From contig NZ_LZJI01000187.1 in NCBI RefSeq assembly GCF_001667775.1, positions 1 to 36,039 of the forward strand: a stretch of 36,039 nucleotides of DNA, given 5' to 3'. This document shows, one piece after another, positions 19,101 to 31,367 of the stretch. Position 1 is the first letter of the stretch; each line of letters begins with the position of its first letter. Under the pieces are notes generated by a model. It had not been told where the DNA came from. It saw nothing but the letters and a program-made list of their open reading frames with translations, and did no database searches. Position numbers and translations under genes: made by a program. This stretch comes from Mycobacterium sp. E1747. Lineage in GTDB: Bacteria; Actinomycetota; Actinomycetes; Mycobacteriales; Mycobacteriaceae.

Positions 19101-22100
19101 GACGAGGTCGGCTGCCCAGTGGTCGACGAGCTGACGTTGCAGGCACCCCTGTTGCTGCCGGCCTCGGAATCGGTTGCGGTGCAAGTGGTCGTGGGTCCCG
19201 CCAGCGAATCCGGCAAGCGTGATGTCTCGGTGTTCTCGCGGGCGGATGCCGGCTCCGCGTGGATCTGCCACGCCGAAGGCACGCTGAGCTCCGAGCCGAT
19301 CGAGGCCGGGGCAGACCTGTCGGTGTGGCCGCCGGCGGGCGCCGTCGCGGTGGACACCGCCGACGGCTACGAGCGGCTCGCCGCGCGCGGATACGGTTAC
19401 GGCCCGGCGTTCCAGGGGCTGACCGCGGCCTGGGTCCGCGGCGACGAGGTTTTCGCCGACGTGACGTTGCCGGAGGCGGCCGGGGGCGTCGGTGGCTTCG
19501 GGATTCACCCGGCCCTGCTCGACGCTGCGATGCACGCCTTGGTTGTGGCAGCAGACGATTCGGACCTCTCGGAGATCGCGGTGCCGTTCTCGTGGCAGGG
19601 CGTTTCCTTGCATGCCGCGGGCGCCTCGGCTGTCCGGGTGCGGATTACGCGCGCGGGTGATTCCGCGGCCGCGATCGAGCTCGCCGACGGGCTGGGATTG
19701 CCGGTGCTGTCGGTCCGCGCGATGGTGGTGCGGCCGGTCAGCGAGGAACAGCTGAAGACCGCTGTGTTGTCTCGCGCGGGCCACGGCGCCGACCGGCTCT
19801 TCGAGGTGGGCTGGTCACCGGTGTCCGGCCGTTCCGGGTCGGCTCCCGATACGGCCTATGAGGTGTTCGAATCCGTTGTGGGCGTTGATGATCCGGTAGC
19901 AGACAGCTATCAGCGCACACGCCTGGCCCTGGACGCCCTGCAGTCGTGGTTGACCGAACGCGACTCGGGCGTGTTGGTGGTGGCCACCCGGGCAGCGATG
20001 GCCCTGCCAGGGGAGGATGTCACGGACCTGGCGGGCGCGGCGGTCTGGGGCCTGGTGCGGTCTGCGCAGACCGAACATCCGGGCCGGATCGCGCTCGTCG
20101 ATTCCGACGGGCCGCTGGATGCCGACCGGGTCGCCGCCGTGCTGGCGGGGGGCGAGCCGCAGGCGTTGGTGCGGGGCGACACGGTGTACGTCCCGCGGGT
20201 CCGCGGCAGCCGCGCCGTCGACGAGCTGCTGACACCGCCCGCCGACGGGCCGTGGCGACTGGGGTTGAGCAGCGCGGGCACGTTCGAGAATCTGTGGCTG
20301 GAGCCCGTTCCCGACGCCGGAGCGCCGCTGCAGCCGGGCACGGTGCGGGTGGCGCTGCGCGCCATCGCGGCGAACTTCCGCGACATCATGGTCACGCTGG
20401 GCCTGTTCACCCACGACGCGCGGATCGGCGGCGAGGGCGCCGGAGTGGTGGTCGAAGTCGGTCCGGGGGTCACGGAATTCGCGGTCGGTGACTCGGTGTA
20501 CGGGTTTTTCCCCGAGGGCAGCGGCACCCTGGTTGCCGCCGATGTGCGGCTGCTGGTGCGCAAGCCCGCGGACTGGTCTTACGCCGAAGCCGCCGCCATA
20601 TCGGTCGTCTTCGCCACCGCGTACATGGCGTTCGTGGACCTGGCCGACGCCAAGCCGGGCCAGCGGGTGCTGGTGCACGCCGCCGCGGGTGGGGTCGGGA
20701 TGGCCGCGGTGCAGCTGGCCAGGCATTTGGGGCTCGAGGTGTTCGCCACCGCCAGCCGCGGTAAATGGGACACGTTGCGGGCCATGGGTTTCGACGACGA
20801 TCATATTTCGGACTCGCGCAGCCTGGAATTCGAGGATAAGTTCCGGGCGATCACCGGCGGAGCGGGCATGGATATCGTTCTGGACTCGCTTGCCGGCGAA
20901 TTCGTCGATGCCTCACTGCGTTTGGTTGCACCCGGCGGCGTGTTCCTGGAGATGGGCAAGACCGACATCCGCGACTCCGGGTTGGTCGCCCGGGATCACC
21001 CGGGGGTGCGCTACCGCGCGTTCGACCTGTTCGAGCCCGGCCGTCCCCGCATGCACCAGTTCATGCTGGAGCTTGCCGCGCTGTTTGACGCCGGCGTCCT
21101 GCGCCCCTTGCCGGTCACCACGTTCGACATCCGGCGGGCGCCCGCGGCGCTGCGGTACTTGAGCCAGGCACGTCACGTCGGCAAGGTCGTGATGACCCTG
21201 CCCGGCGGGCTGGCCTCGGGCACCGTGCTGATCACCGGAGGAACCGGCATGGCCGGGTCGGCGCTGGCCCGACACCTGGTGGCGCAGCACGGCGTTCGGA
21301 GCCTGGTGCTGGTCAGCCGCCGGGGCCCGGACACGCCGGGCTCCGACGAATTGGTCGCAGAGCTAAAGGCCGCCGGTGCCCGGGTGCGGGTGGTCGCCTG
21401 CGACGCATCAGACCGCTCAGCCCTGGCGCGGGTGATCGCTGATATCCCAGCGGAATCGCCGCTGTCGGGTGTCGTGCACGCGGCCGGCGTGCTGGACGAC
21501 GCGGTGGTGACATCGCTGACCCCGGAGCGGGTGGACGCGGTGTTGCGGGCCAAGGTCGACGCGGCGTGGAACCTGCACGAGCTGACCCGCGACATGGATC
21601 TGTCCGCGTTCGTGTTGTTCTCCTCGCTGGCCGGGTTGGTCGGATCCTCAGGGCAGGGCAACTACGGGGCCGCCAACTCGTTCCTCGACGCGTTGGCCGC
21701 ACACCGGCGCGCCCACGGCCTGCCGGCCGTCTCGCTGGGCTGGGGGCTGTGGGAGCAGGCCAGCGCCATGACCGGCGGGCTGGACGCCGCCGACCTGGCG
21801 CGGCTGAGCCGCGATGGCGTCCTGGCGCTCTCGTCGGATGAGGCGATGGAACTGTTCGATACGGCGCTCATCGTCGACGCGCCGTTCATCGCGCCCGCCC
21901 GCATCGACATCACCGCGCTGCGCGCGCACGCGGGTGCGGTGCCGCCGATGTTCGCCGACCTGTTCAACGCGCCGACTCGCCGCCGCGTCGACGACTCGCT
22001 GGCCGCCGCGAAGTCGAAATCGGCTCTCGCGCAGCGGTTGCACGGCCTGCCCGATGCCGAGCAACAGGCCATGCTGTTGGACCTGGTGAGGTCCAACATC

Positions 22101-25100
22101 GCCACCGTGCTGGGCAACGTCAGCCCCGAGGCCATCGCCCCGGACAAGGCTTTCCAGGATTTGGGTTTCGACTCGCTGACCGCGGTCGAGATGCGCAACC
22201 GGATCAAAACGGTTACCGGGCTTGCGCTTTCGCCGACGCTCATCTTCGACTATCCGACGCCGAACGCCCTGGCATCCTACATCCGCACCGAACTCGCCGG
22301 CGTGCCGCAAGCGATCACTCACACCCCGGCCGTTCGCGCCACCGGTGACGATCCGATAGCGATCGTCGGCATGTCGTGTCGATTCCCGGGCGGAGTGAAT
22401 GGCCCGGACGACCTGTGGGAAATGCTGATCGAGGGTCGAGACCTGGTGTCGGAATTCCCGCGCGACCGTGGCTGGAACCTGGCCGATCTCTACAACCCAG
22501 ATCCCGACGTCCCCGGCACCTGCATCACCCAGGCCGGTGGCTTCGTGGACGGTGTGGCGGACTTCGATCCGGCCTTTTTCGGGGTGTCACCCAGCGAGGC
22601 GCTGGCGATGGACCCCCAGCAGCGCATGTTCCTCGAGTTGTCCTGGGAGGCGTTGGAGCGTGCGGGAATTGAACCCGGCGGGTTGCGGGGCAGCGCCACC
22701 GGGGTATTCGCGGGGGTCTACGCCCAGGCCTACGGCATGGGCTCGTCGGAGGCGGTTGAGGGCTTCCGGCTGACCGGGCAATCGTCGAGTGTGGCGTCGG
22801 GCCGCGTGTCGTATGCGCTGGGGCTGGAGGGGCCGGCGGTCTCGCTGGATACCGCGTGTTCGTCGTCGTTGGTGGCGTTGCACATGGCAATACAGTCGCT
22901 GCGCTCCGGCGAGTGCGACCTGGCCCTCGCCGGCGGCGTCACGATCAACGCGACCCCCGACATCTTCGTCGAGTTCAGTCGCATGCGCGGTCTGTCCGCC
23001 GACGGACGGTGCAAGGCGTACGCCGGGGCCGCCGACGGCACCGGATTCGCCGAGGGCGGCGGCATGCTGGTGGTGGAGCGGTTGTCGGATGCGCAGCGGT
23101 TGGGGCATCCGGTGCTGGCCTTGGTGCGGGGTTCGGCGGTCAATCAGGATGGTGCGTCCAACGGGCTGACCGCGCCCAACGGCCCGTCGCAGCAGCGCGT
23201 GCTGCGGGCCGCGCTGGCCAATGCCGGACTGAGCCCGGCCGACGTTGACGCGGTCGAGGGCCATGGCACCGGCACGATGTTGGGCGATCCGATTGAGGCG
23301 CAAGCTTTGTTGGCGACCTACGGTCAGCATCGCAGCGAGCCGCTGTGGTTGGGGTCGATCAAGTCGAACATGGGTCATACGCAGGCCGCGGCCGGCGTGG
23401 CCGGGGTGATCAAGATGGTGCAGGCGATGCGCCACGAGACGCTGCCGGCGACGTTGCACGTGGATCAGCCCACCCCGCATGTGGATTGGTCGGCGGGATC
23501 GGTGTCGCTGCTCACGCAAGCCCGGGCTTGGAAGGCTGAATCGGCGAATCACCCACGCCGCGCGGGCGTTTCGTCGTTCGGGATCAGCGGCACCAATGCG
23601 CATGTGATTGTGGAGGCCGCGCCGCCGGCGGAGGTCGTGCCGAGCTCCAGGCCGCCGGTGCTGCCGTGGGTGGTCGCGGCGAAGTCGGCGACGGCCCTGC
23701 GCGGCCAGGCCGAGCGCTTGGCCGCTCACGTGCGGGCCCGCGGTGCGCTTCACCTTGCCGATGTCGGGTGGTCATTGGCGGGCCGGTCGGTGTTCGAGCA
23801 CCGCGCGGTGGTGGTCGGCGCCGATCGGGACCGGCTGCTGGCGGGACTCGACGAATTGGCCGGCGACGACCTGGCCGGCTCGGTCATCCGCGGCACCGCG
23901 ACCGGGCCGGTAGCGGCGGGCAAGACCGTCTTCGTCTTCCCCGGCCAAGGGTCCCAATTGCTTGGCATGGGGCGCGAGCTCCACGCCGGATACCCGGTGT
24001 TCGCCGAGGCCTTTGACGCCGTCGTGGCCGAACTCGATCGCCACCTGCTGCGTCCCCTGTGCGAGGCGATGTGGGGTGACGAGCAGGACCTGCTGAACAC
24101 CACCGAATTCGCGCAGCCCGCGCTGTTCGCGATCGAGGTGGCGCTGTTCAGGCTCCTCGAATCCTGGGGTGTGCGGCCCGATTTCGTGATGGGGCACTCG
24201 GTCGGCGAGCTGTCCGCCGCGCACGTCGCTGGCGTCCTGCCGTTGGAGAACGCCGCGGTGCTGGTGGTCGCCCGCGGCCGTTTCATGCAGGCTCTGCCGG
24301 CGGGCGGGGCGATGTTCGCCGTGGCGGCCACCGAAGAGGAAGTTCGACCGCTGCTGGGCGCCGACATCGGCCTCGCCGCGGTCAACGGGCCTGCCTCGGT
24401 GGTGATTTCGGGTGCCGAGAACAGGGTGACCGCCATCGCCGACCGGTTCCGGGCTGACGGTCACCGAGTCCACCGACTGGCGGTCTCGCACGCCTTCCAC
24501 TCACCGTTGATGGACCCGATGATCGACGAATTCGGCGCCGTCGCCGCCGGGTTCGCCACTGCGAAGGCCACCATCCCGATCATTTCCAACCTAACCGGCC
24601 AATTAGCCGACGACGACTTCGGTTCGGCGTCGTACTGGAAGCGTCACATCCGCGAAGCGGTCCGGTTCGCCGACAGCATCCGCTTCGCGCACTCCGCCGG
24701 GGCGACCCGGTTCCTGGAAGTCGGTCCCGGCGGAGGGCTGACGGCTGCGATCGAAGAAACGCTGCCCGAGGCCCTCGTCGTGACTACGTCGGTGATTCAC
24801 AAAGATCGCCCCGAGCCCGAGACGCTGACCAACGCCGTCGCGCGACAGTTTGTCGCCGGCATGGATGTGGACTGGCGCGCAGCGATCGGGCCGGGCAACT
24901 TCGTCGAGCTGCCCACCTATGCCTTCGAGCGGCGGCGGTTCTGGCTCTCCGGTGGTGGTGGCGCCGCCGACGCCGCCGGCCTGGGGCTCAGCGTGAGCGG
25001 GCATGCGCTGCTGGGCGGCGTGGTCGAGTTGCCGGCCTCCGGCGGCGTGGTGCTGACGGGCCGGTTGTCGGCCGGCGTGCAGAGCTGGCTGGCCGATCAC

Positions 25101-28100
25101 GCCGTCGGCGGGACGACGATCTTCCCCGGTGCGGGGTTCGTAGAGTTGGCGATCGCCGCGGGCGACGAGGTGGGTTGCGGAGTCGTCGACGAGTTGAATC
25201 TGGCTGCGCCACTGGTGTTGCCGGCTGGGGGTTCGGTCGCGGTGCGCGTCGTGGTCGGTGGCGCCGAAGAGTCGGGCGCCCGCACGGTCTCAGTGTTTTC
25301 GCGCGCCGAGGCGGGCTCCGCCTGGCTCTTGCACGCCGAGGGGTCGCTGACTGCGGGGTCGGTTGAGCCCAGCGCAGACCTATCGGTTTGGCCGCCGGCC
25401 GGCGCCGTCGCGGTCGACATCGAGAACGGGTATCAGCGGCTGGCCGAACGTGGTTACGGGTACGGGCCGGCATTCCAGGGTTTGACGTCGGCGTGGCGTC
25501 GCGGCGACGAAGTGTTCGCGGAGGTCGCCCTGCCCACCGGCGCCGACGTCGCGGGCCTGTCGGTGGCCGGATTCGGGATCCATCCCGTCGTGCTGGATGC
25601 GGCATTGCACGCGGTCATGCTGGCATCGAAAGACGGTGAGCTTGCCGAGGGTTCGGTACTGGTGCCGTTCTCCTGGCAGGGCGTGTCATTGCATGCGGCG
25701 GGAGCGACGGCGGTGCGGGCGCGAATCGTGCGGACCGGTCCGTCCTCGATGTCGATCGAACTGGCCGACGGGCTGGGGTTGCCGGTGCTGTCGGTCTCGT
25801 CGATGGTGGCCCGCCCGGTCAGCGAGCAGCAGTTGCGGGCCGCGGTGTCGGGTTCGGGCGCCGACCGGCTCTTCGAGGTTGACTGGTCGGCGCAGCCGTC
25901 ACAAGATGTACAGCCGGTGTCGGTGATCCGCTGGGACACAACGGTATTAGATACGGTCGAGGTCGAGCCCTCGGTGTATCTGTTCGAATCGTCACCGGTG
26001 GCTGGCGATGTCTTGGGGGACGTTTACGCGGCCACCCGTGCCGCGCTGGCGGCGCTACAAACCTGGCTGGCCCGCGACGGCGCGGCGACGCTGGTGGTGG
26101 CGACCACCGGCGCGGTGGCGTTGCCGGGGGAGGATGTCACCGATCTGGCTGGTGCGGCGGTGTGGGGTTTGGTGCGCGCGGCGCAGACCGAGCATCCCGG
26201 CCGCATCGTGCTCGTCGATTCCGATACCCCACTAGACGATTCGACGGCCGCCGCGGTGCTGGCGGCCAATGAGCCGCAGGTGGTGCTGCGCGGCGGAACG
26301 GTTCACACCGCGCGGGTCCACGGCAGCGCTGCCGTCGGCGCCCTGCTGGTGCCGCCGGCCGATGGCCCCTGGCGGCTGGCGATGAGCAGCCAGGGCACCT
26401 TCGACGACGTTCGGCTGGAGCGCATTCCCGACGGCTCGGAGGTCCAAGCGCCGCTGGCGCCCGGGCGGGTTCGCGTCGCGCTGTCGGCCATCGCCGCCAA
26501 CTTCCGCGACGTCATGATCGCGCTGGGCCTGTACCCCGACCCGGACGCGAAGATGGGCATCGAAGCCTCCGGGGTGGTGACCGAAACCGCCGCGGGCGAC
26601 GGGCGTTTCCAGGTCGGCGATCGGGTCATGGGACTGTTCCCTGAAGGCACCGGAACGATCGCCGTGACCGATGAGCGGCTGCTGGTGAAGGTTCCGGCGG
26701 GCTGGTCGCACACCGCGGCGGCCACCATCTCGGTCGTTTTCACCACCGCCTACTACGCGCTCACTGATCTGGCCGCCGCCAAGGCGGGCCAGCGGGTGCT
26801 GATTCATGCCGGTGCCGGCGGTGTCGGAATGGCCGCGGTGCAGTTGGCTCGGCACTTCGACCTGGAGGTGTTCGTCACCGCGAGTCGCGGTAAGTGGGAC
26901 ACGTTGCGGGCCATGGGTTTTGACGACGATCATATTTCGGACTCGCGGAGCCTGGTATTCGAGGAGAAGTTCCGTGCGGTCACCGGCGGAGCGGGCATGG
27001 ATATCGTTCTGGACTCGCTTGCGGGCGAATTCGTCGATGCCTCATTGCGGTTGGTGGCGCCCGGCGGGGTGTTCCTGGAGATGGGCAAGACCGACGTCCG
27101 GGATCCGGCGGCCATCGCCGAGGAATATCACGGGGTGCGCTACCGCGCCTTCGACCTCATGGAGGCTGGAGCCGACCGCATCCGGGAGATACTCGCGGAT
27201 CTGACCGAGCTCTTCGAGGCCGAGGTGCTGCGGCCGTTGCCGGTGACGACATTCGACGTGCGGCGCGCGCCGGCGGCCTTGCGGTACTTGAGTCAGGCCC
27301 GCCACGTCGGCAAGGTCGTGATGACCATGCCGGGCGCGTGGGCGGCGGGCACCGTGCTGATCACCGGTGGTACCGGGATGGCCGGTTCGGCGCTGGCGCG
27401 TCATGTGGTGTCTCGGCACGGCGCGCGAAACCTGGTGCTGCTGAGCCGGCGTGGGCCGCAGGCACCGGGGGCACCGGAGTTGGTGGCCGAATTGAGCGCG
27501 GCCGGAGCCGAAGTGCAGGTGGTGGCCTGTGATGCTGCCGATCGTGCGGCGCTGGCGAAGGTGATCGCCGATATCCCGGTGCAGTATCCGTTGTCCGCGG
27601 TCATTCATGCCGCCGGGGCGCTGGACGACGCGCTTGTGACGTCGCTGAGTCCCGAGCGGATGGATGGGGTCTTGCGGGCCAAGGTCGACGCGGCGTGGAA
27701 CCTGCACGAGTTGACCCGCGATCTGGATCTGTCGGCGTTCGTGCTGTTTTCCTCGCTGGCCGGGCTGGTGGGTTCAACGGGGCAGGCCAACTACGGTGCG
27801 GCCAACTCGTTCCTGGACGGTCTCGCCGTGCACCGGAGGGCCCAGGGTCTGCCGGCGATCGCGCTGGGCTGGGGCCTGTGGGAGCAGGCCAGCGCCATGA
27901 CCGGGGGACTGGCGACGGTCGGTTTCGCCCGCTTCGCCCGCGACGGGGTGCTGGCGATGGCGTCGGACGAGGCGCTGGAGTTGTTCGATACCGCACTGGC
28001 CGTCGACGAACCGTTCGTATTGCCGGCCCACATCGACCTGGCGGCGCTGCAGGCCAAGTTCGACGGGGGCGCGCTGCCGCCGATGTTCGTTGACCTGATC

Positions 28101-28691
28101 AACGTGCCGACCCGTCGTCGAGTCGATGATTCGTTGGCGGCCGCCAAGTCGAAATCCGCTCTGCTGCAACGCCTCGAAGGCTTACCCGAGGACGAGCAAC
28201 GCGAAGTACTGCTGGATCTGGTGCGCTCTAGCATCGCGACCGTGCTGGGCAGCGCAAGCCCTGAGTCGATCGACCCCGACCAGGCGTTCCAGGAGTTGGG
28301 TTTCGATTCGCTCACCGCGGTCGAAATGCGCAACCGGCTCAAAACCGTTACCGGACTAGCACTTTCGCCGACGCTGATATTCGACTACCCCAACTCCGCC
28401 GCGTTGGCCGGTTACATCCATCGCGAGCTGGTCGAGACGTCCGAGCCGCTCGCTCCGGCCGCAGTGCCCGGGGAAGCCGAAATCCAGCGCGCGGTGGGCT
28501 CGATCCCGGTCAAGCGTCTGCGCCAGGCGGGGGTTCTGGAGCTGTTGCTGGCGTTGGCGAACGAGTCCGACGGCAGCGACGGCGGGGTTGACGGACAGCC
28601 GGCGGCCGGCGCGGCGCCCGCGGAGAAGAACATCGCGGACATGGACCTCGACGACCTGCTGAACGCGGCGTTACTGAACGACGACGACTAG
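16128..28691 (+). CDS. pks12: Bimodular fully reducing type I polyketide synthase, Pks12 (mycoketide synthase) type
   Basis: The 4187-residue cytosolic megasynthase has an N-terminal docking helix (about 1-34) and two complete modules, each KS-AT-DH-ER-KR-ACP. Module 1: KS Cys203, AT Ser659 with YASH at 759-762 (methylmalonyl-CoA type), DH His970, ER nucleotide loop near 1515, KR Tyr1846 with an LDD motif, ACP Ser2016. Module 2: KS Cys2244, AT Ser2691 with HAFH at 2788-2791 (malonyl-CoA type), DH His2991, KR Tyr3889, ACP Ser4061. All key residues are present. There is no loading module or thioesterase. The C-terminus ends in a short helical region and an acidic [17 protein letters not shown] tail. 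Length, order, AT pair and both termini match Pks12, which builds the mannosyl-phosphomycoketide chain by alternating iterative extension. ATG 16128 follows GAGGTGA; GTG 16125 is the alternative. Confidence 0.95.
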   Translation: MVDQLQHATEALRKALVQVERLKRTNRALLERSSEPIAIVGMACRFPGGIDSPEGLWQMVADGRDVMSDFPTDRGWDLDGLFDPDPDARHKSYARTGGFVDGVADFDPAFFGIAPSEALAMDPQHRMLLELSWEALERGGIDPSGLRGSSTGVFAGLVVQGYGMLGEEAEGHRLTGTTSSVASGRVSYVLGLEGPAVSLDTACSSSLVALHMAIQSLRSGECDLALAGGVTVNATPTIFVEFSRHRGMAPDGRCKPYAGAADGVGWSEGGGMLVVERLSDAQRLGHPVLALVRGSAVNQDGASNGLTAPNGPSQQRVMRAALANAGLSAAEVDVVEGHGTGTMLGDPIEAQALLATYGQDRTESEEPLWLGSIKSNMGHTQAAAGVAGVIKMVQAMRHEMLPGTLHVDVPSPHVDWSAGSVRLLTEPRPWKKQGREQAGGHVRRAGVSSFGVSGTNAHVIVEETPCEQSSRQPASGAGAPVVPWVVSAKSAAALRNQAARLAEHLNAHPELDVADVAWTLAGRATFEHRAVVVGGDRDELLAGLDKLAEDDPASVVVRGAAAPASKNVFVFPGQGSQWLGMGIELLNSSPAFAEQINACAEAFTEFVDWSLTDVLRGAPGAPGMDRVDVVQPALFAVMVSLAELWKSVGVRPDAVIGHSQGEIAAAYVAGALSLRDAAKVVTLRSKLLRSLAAPGGMVSIACGVDRARELLAAYGNRLSIAAINGASAVVVSGEVAALEELIAFCADLDLRTRRIDVNYASHSAEVEAIQAELIEALADLEPQSTRTAFFSTVTGNRFDTAGLDAQYWYRNIRQTVQLDPAVRSACEQGYRTFIESSPHPALVAGIEDTVSDCAKGGDRSDTAPIVVPTLGREDGGLRRFLTSAATAFVAGVGVDWRGMLDGAGFVELPTYAFERRRFWLSETLMADATGLGLKTTDHALLGAVVDLPASGAVAMTGRLSPSTHGWLRDHTVSGVSIFPGSGLVELAIRAGDEVGCPVVDELTLQAPLLLPASESVAVQVVVGPASESGKRDVSVFSRADAGSAWICHAEGTLSSEPIEAGADLSVWPPAGAVAVDTADGYERLAARGYGYGPAFQGLTAAWVRGDEVFADVTLPEAAGGVGGFGIHPALLDAAMHALVVAADDSDLSEIAVPFSWQGVSLHAAGASAVRVRITRAGDSAAAIELADGLGLPVLSVRAMVVRPVSEEQLKTAVLSRAGHGADRLFEVGWSPVSGRSGSAPDTAYEVFESVVGVDDPVADSYQRTRLALDALQSWLTERDSGVLVVATRAAMALPGEDVTDLAGAAVWGLVRSAQTEHPGRIALVDSDGPLDADRVAAVLAGGEPQALVRGDTVYVPRVRGSRAVDELLTPPADGPWRLGLSSAGTFENLWLEPVPDAGAPLQPGTVRVALRAIAANFRDIMVTLGLFTHDARIGGEGAGVVVEVGPGVTEFAVGDSVYGFFPEGSGTLVAADVRLLVRKPADWSYAEAAAISVVFATAYMAFVDLADAKPGQRVLVHAAAGGVGMAAVQLARHLGLEVFATASRGKWDTLRAMGFDDDHISDSRSLEFEDKFRAITGGAGMDIVLDSLAGEFVDASLRLVAPGGVFLEMGKTDIRDSGLVARDHPGVRYRAFDLFEPGRPRMHQFMLELAALFDAGVLRPLPVTTFDIRRAPAALRYLSQARHVGKVVMTLPGGLASGTVLITGGTGMAGSALARHLVAQHGVRSLVLVSRRGPDTPGSDELVAELKAAGARVRVVACDASDRSALARVIADIPAESPLSGVVHAAGVLDDAVVTSLTPERVDAVLRAKVDAAWNLHELTRDMDLSAFVLFSSLAGLVGSSGQGNYGAANSFLDALAAHRRAHGLPAVSLGWGLWEQASAMTGGLDAADLARLSRDGVLALSSDEAMELFDTALIVDAPFIAPARIDITALRAHAGAVPPMFADLFNAPTRRRVDDSLAAAKSKSALAQRLHGLPDAEQQAMLLDLVRSNIATVLGNVSPEAIAPDKAFQDLGFDSLTAVEMRNRIKTVTGLALSPTLIFDYPTPNALASYIRTELAGVPQAITHTPAVRATGDDPIAIVGMSCRFPGGVNGPDDLWEMLIEGRDLVSEFPRDRGWNLADLYNPDPDVPGTCITQAGGFVDGVADFDPAFFGVSPSEALAMDPQQRMFLELSWEALERAGIEPGGLRGSATGVFAGVYAQAYGMGSSEAVEGFRLTGQSSSVASGRVSYALGLEGPAVSLDTACSSSLVALHMAIQSLRSGECDLALAGGVTINATPDIFVEFSRMRGLSADGRCKAYAGAADGTGFAEGGGMLVVERLSDAQRLGHPVLALVRGSAVNQDGASNGLTAPNGPSQQRVLRAALANAGLSPADVDAVEGHGTGTMLGDPIEAQALLATYGQHRSEPLWLGSIKSNMGHTQAAAGVAGVIKMVQAMRHETLPATLHVDQPTPHVDWSAGSVSLLTQARAWKAESANHPRRAGVSSFGISGTNAHVIVEAAPPAEVVPSSRPPVLPWVVAAKSATALRGQAERLAAHVRARGALHLADVGWSLAGRSVFEHRAVVVGADRDRLLAGLDELAGDDLAGSVIRGTATGPVAAGKTVFVFPGQGSQLLGMGRELHAGYPVFAEAFDAVVAELDRHLLRPLCEAMWGDEQDLLNTTEFAQPALFAIEVALFRLLESWGVRPDFVMGHSVGELSAAHVAGVLPLENAAVLVVARGRFMQALPAGGAMFAVAATEEEVRPLLGADIGLAAVNGPASVVISGAENRVTAIADRFRADGHRVHRLAVSHAFHSPLMDPMIDEFGAVAAGFATAKATIPIISNLTGQLADDDFGSASYWKRHIREAVRFADSIRFAHSAGATRFLEVGPGGGLTAAIEETLPEALVVTTSVIHKDRPEPETLTNAVARQFVAGMDVDWRAAIGPGNFVELPTYAFERRRFWLSGGGGAADAAGLGLSVSGHALLGGVVELPASGGVVLTGRLSAGVQSWLADHAVGGTTIFPGAGFVELAIAAGDEVGCGVVDELNLAAPLVLPAGGSVAVRVVVGGAEESGARTVSVFSRAEAGSAWLLHAEGSLTAGSVEPSADLSVWPPAGAVAVDIENGYQRLAERGYGYGPAFQGLTSAWRRGDEVFAEVALPTGADVAGLSVAGFGIHPVVLDAALHAVMLASKDGELAEGSVLVPFSWQGVSLHAAGATAVRARIVRTGPSSMSIELADGLGLPVLSVSSMVARPVSEQQLRAAVSGSGADRLFEVDWSAQPSQDVQPVSVIRWDTTVLDTVEVEPSVYLFESSPVAGDVLGDVYAATRAALAALQTWLARDGAATLVVATTGAVALPGEDVTDLAGAAVWGLVRAAQTEHPGRIVLVDSDTPLDDSTAAAVLAANEPQVVLRGGTVHTARVHGSAAVGALLVPPADGPWRLAMSSQGTFDDVRLERIPDGSEVQAPLAPGRVRVALSAIAANFRDVMIALGLYPDPDAKMGIEASGVVTETAAGDGRFQVGDRVMGLFPEGTGTIAVTDERLLVKVPAGWSHTAAATISVVFTTAYYALTDLAAAKAGQRVLIHAGAGGVGMAAVQLARHFDLEVFVTASRGKWDTLRAMGFDDDHISDSRSLVFEEKFRAVTGGAGMDIVLDSLAGEFVDASLRLVAPGGVFLEMGKTDVRDPAAIAEEYHGVRYRAFDLMEAGADRIREILADLTELFEAEVLRPLPVTTFDVRRAPAALRYLSQARHVGKVVMTMPGAWAAGTVLITGGTGMAGSALARHVVSRHGARNLVLLSRRGPQAPGAPELVAELSAAGAEVQVVACDAADRAALAKVIADIPVQYPLSAVIHAAGALDDALVTSLSPERMDGVLRAKVDAAWNLHELTRDLDLSAFVLFSSLAGLVGSTGQANYGAANSFLDGLAVHRRAQGLPAIALGWGLWEQASAMTGGLATVGFARFARDGVLAMASDEALELFDTALAVDEPFVLPAHIDLAALQAKFDGGALPPMFVDLINVPTRRRVDDSLAAAKSKSALLQRLEGLPEDEQREVLLDLVRSSIATVLGSASPESIDPDQAFQELGFDSLTAVEMRNRLKTVTGLALSPTLIFDYPNSAALAGYIHRELVETSEPLAPAAVPGEAEIQRAVGSIPVKRLRQAGVLELLLALANESDGSDGGVDGQPAAGAAPAEKNIADMDLDDLLNAALLNDDD
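16236..22300 (+). repeat. PKS module 1, first copy of a 6.1-kb divergent direct repeat
   Basis: The KS-to-ACP coding sequence of module 1 recurs as module 2 about 6120-6130 bp downstream. Most of it is diverged, but some blocks are almost identical at DNA level, for example from 16953 in the KS and from 20767 in the ER. The AT region is least similar, fitting the different predicted substrates. Confidence 0.85.
22356..28435 (+). repeat. PKS module 2, second copy of the 6.1-kb direct repeat
   Basis: This is the partner of the module 1 repeat. Offsets measured at three anchors are 6120 (KS start), 6123 (KS middle) and 6129 bp (ER), all multiples of three. The ER block around 26896-27060 differs from the one around 20767-20931 at only scattered bases, which suggests recent gene conversion. 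Confidence 0.85.
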
Positions 28692-28693
28692 CC

Positions 28694-31327
28694 ATGAGAA
28701 TCGCGATCACCGGGGCGAGCGGGGTACTTGGGCGTGGGCTCGTTCTCCGATTGCTCAGCCAGGGCCACGACGTCGTCGGGCTTGCCCGTCACCGGCCCGG
28801 AAACTGGCCGAGCGCAGCCGAATTCGTCACTGGTGACATTCGGGACACGGCCGTCGTCGAGCGCTGCGTGGCTGCCGCGGACGTCGTCGCACACTGCGCG
28901 TGGGCGAAGGACCCCGGGCCCCACCAGCGAATCAGTGATCAGGTCAATATCGGGGGCACCCGCAACGTCCTCGCGGCGATGGCCAAGAACGGTTCCGGGC
29001 GAATCGTTTTCCCCTCGTCGGCTCATGCTGGCGGCTCGGATCCGTTGGGCGCGCAGCACGCCCGTGTCGAAGAGATGCTGGCGGCCGCTGGCGTCGACTC
29101 GGTCGTCGTCCGGTGCGCTCTCGTCGTCGGCCGTAACGTCGACAACTGGGTGCGTCGGCTGCTCGCCCTCCCGGCTTTTCCCGAGGACCGCGCCGACAGT
29201 CCCATACAGGTCGTGCACCTCGACGACACGCTGAGGCTGCTGACACGCGCTGTCTTGGTCGACGAAATACCAAGTAGCACGGTGGACCTCGCGGCACCGG
29301 GCGCTCCGACGTTTCGTCAGATCGCCGCCGCCCTCGGTCGCCCGCTGGTGCCGCTGCGCGGCTCGATCGCCGGGCCGCTGCGCCGACGCCTGCCCTCGCT
29401 GGCCGAGCTGGAGTTGATCCACCGCGCCCCGCCGATGGACACCTCGCGGCTGGGGGAGTTGTGGAAATTCGAACCGGCATGGAACGCCAACGAATGCGTC
29501 GATGACCTCGCGCTGGGCGTGCGTGGTCGGCTGACGGTGGGTAGGCGGGTCATTTCGCTGCCGTGGCGGTTGGCCACCATCGACGAGCCGCCAGCGCCCG
29601 ACGCGCCCGCCCTTGACGGGGTGCTCCCGGAATTGGTTGGGCCGGAAGGGCTCAACGGCGAATTCGACACCCCGGTCGACCCTCGTTTCCCGACCTTCCT
29701 GGCCACCAACCTGTCCGAGGCGTTACCCGGGCCGTTCTCGCCTTCGTCGGCGTCTGTGACTGTCCGCGCGTTGCGAACCGCCGGTGTCGGCGTCGCTCAG
29801 CGGCTGCGGCCGGGGGGGATAATCGAGCGTGAAATCGCGATGCGCATGGTCGCGGTATTCGGCCACCGGTTGTACGGGGCGATCACGACGGCGCATTTCA
29901 TGGCCGAAACGATCCCGTTCATCAATCCCTCGACGGTGGTCAGCAAGAGCGGATTCTTCGGCCCCAGCATGGCTTCCCTGCCGATCTTCGGTGAGGAGCG
30001 TCCCGTCACGGAAAGGCATTGGACGCGAAGGCAACTGCGTACCTTGCGCAATATCGGGATAGTCGGTGGTAACCAAGTCGCCTTGAGCGCCGGTTCGTCG
30101 CGGGACACCCAGGCCTATGTGGCCGACATCGACCGCCTCGAGCGTCTCGCGGGCGGTGACCTCACCCGCCTCGCCGACGGCCGGTTGCTCAGCCTGAGCC
30201 TGCTGGCACGCGATCACGTCGTGCACGGTTGGGTGCTGGCCTCGGGGTCATTCATGCTGTGCACGGCGTTCAACCTGTTACTGCGTGGCTTGTGCGGCGG
30301 CGACACCACCCCGGCGGCCGGCCCGGAGTTGGCCAGCGCGCGATCGGTGCAGGCGGTGCGCCGGCTGGTGGTCGCGGCCCAACGCGATCCGGAAGTGCTG
30401 CGCGTGCTGGCCGAACCGGGGGACCGCCTTGGCAAGCTGGCCGTGGCGGCCCCTGACTTCCACGCCGCGGTGCTCTCCGAGTTGGACCTGATCGGGCACC
30501 GCGGCCCGGCCGAACTCGAGATGCTCTCGACCAGCTACGGCGATGATCCGGAGTTGCTGGTTCGGATGGTGATCCGGGCAATCAGCGTACCGCCGGCGCC
30601 GCAGGCGCAGCACCCGCGAATCCCGTTGCGGGCCCGGCCCGTGGCGTCGCTGTTCGCGCGGCAGTTGCGCGACCGTGAGGTTCGCCGCGACAAGGTGGTG
30701 CGCGCTAACTGGGTGCTGCGGGGGCTGCTGCGGGAATACGGGCGCCGATTGACCGAGGCCGGGGTCTTCAAGACACCTGACGACGTGTTCTATCTCTTGG
30801 TCGACGAACTTCAGGAAATTGGAGCCCTTCCCGTGGATGTGTCGGGGTTGGTGGCCCGCCGGCGGGCCGAGCACAGCCGGCTGGCCGCCGTCGCACCGCC
30901 GGCGGTGTTCCACGGGAGCTGGCAGCCCGTGGCCGCGTCGTCGCAGGCGCTGGGCGGCGGGGAGGCCATGCGCGGCCTCGGTGTCTGCGGGGGCCGGGTA
31001 CGAGGCAGGGTGCGGATCGTGCGGCCCGACACCATCGACGACCTGGAGCCCGGAGAAATCCTTGTCGCCGAGGTCACCGACGTCGGCTACACCGCAGCAT
31101 TTTGCTATGCCGCGGCAGTGGTGACCGAGTTGGGCGGGCCGATGTCGCATGCGGCCGTGGTAGCCCGCGAGTTCGGCTTTCCGTGTGTGGTCGATGTTCC
31201 GGGGGCCACCCGGTTGCTGCGGTCGGGCGCCCTCGTCGACGTCGACGGCGCTACGGGCGAGATTCACGTGCTCGAACCGGGCTTCGAAGATCGTCCGGCG
31301 CTTCCGGCAAACGGTCGCCACCCGTGA
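28694..31327 (+). CDS. Rv2047c-like protein: SDR-type NAD(P)-binding domain plus PEP-utilising mobile domain
   Basis: The 877-residue product opens with a Rossmann fold ([11 protein letters not shown], residues 5-15) of the extended SDR/epimerase type to about residue 300. Where such enzymes carry YxxxK, the sequence reads [12 protein letters not shown], so the usual catalytic pair seems lost. The middle region begins with [17 protein letters not shown] and resembles the central part of PEP-synthase-like proteins. The C-terminus is a PEP-utilising mobile domain with its phosphohistidine motif [17 protein letters not shown] (His819). No ATP-grasp domain is present, so a phosphate donor would have to be another protein. 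The ATG is 2 bp after the PKS stop, indicating co-transcription. In M. tuberculosis the homologue Rv2047c also follows pks12. Its function is not known to me. Confidence 0.88.
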   Translation: MRIAITGASGVLGRGLVLRLLSQGHDVVGLARHRPGNWPSAAEFVTGDIRDTAVVERCVAAADVVAHCAWAKDPGPHQRISDQVNIGGTRNVLAAMAKNGSGRIVFPSSAHAGGSDPLGAQHARVEEMLAAAGVDSVVVRCALVVGRNVDNWVRRLLALPAFPEDRADSPIQVVHLDDTLRLLTRAVLVDEIPSSTVDLAAPGAPTFRQIAAALGRPLVPLRGSIAGPLRRRLPSLAELELIHRAPPMDTSRLGELWKFEPAWNANECVDDLALGVRGRLTVGRRVISLPWRLATIDEPPAPDAPALDGVLPELVGPEGLNGEFDTPVDPRFPTFLATNLSEALPGPFSPSSASVTVRALRTAGVGVAQRLRPGGIIEREIAMRMVAVFGHRLYGAITTAHFMAETIPFINPSTVVSKSGFFGPSMASLPIFGEERPVTERHWTRRQLRTLRNIGIVGGNQVALSAGSSRDTQAYVADIDRLERLAGGDLTRLADGRLLSLSLLARDHVVHGWVLASGSFMLCTAFNLLLRGLCGGDTTPAAGPELASARSVQAVRRLVVAAQRDPEVLRVLAEPGDRLGKLAVAAPDFHAAVLSELDLIGHRGPAELEMLSTSYGDDPELLVRMVIRAISVPPAPQAQHPRIPLRARPVASLFARQLRDREVRRDKVVRANWVLRGLLREYGRRLTEAGVFKTPDDVFYLLVDELQEIGALPVDVSGLVARRRAEHSRLAAVAPPAVFHGSWQPVAASSQALGGGEAMRGLGVCGGRVRGRVRIVRPDTIDDLEPGEILVAEVTDVGYTAAFCYAAAVVTELGGPMSHAAVVAREFGFPCVVDVPGATRLLRSGALVDVDGATGEIHVLEPGFEDRPALPANGRHP

Positions 31328-31367
31328 TGTCCGGATTGCAAACCGCCACGAAACGCACGGTAATCTG

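Noticed and set aside
16128..28691. Possible split of the PKS frame into two genes, one per module
   Set aside because: The frame is continuous through the ACP1-KS2 linker with no stop or start signal, as in other Pks12 proteins.
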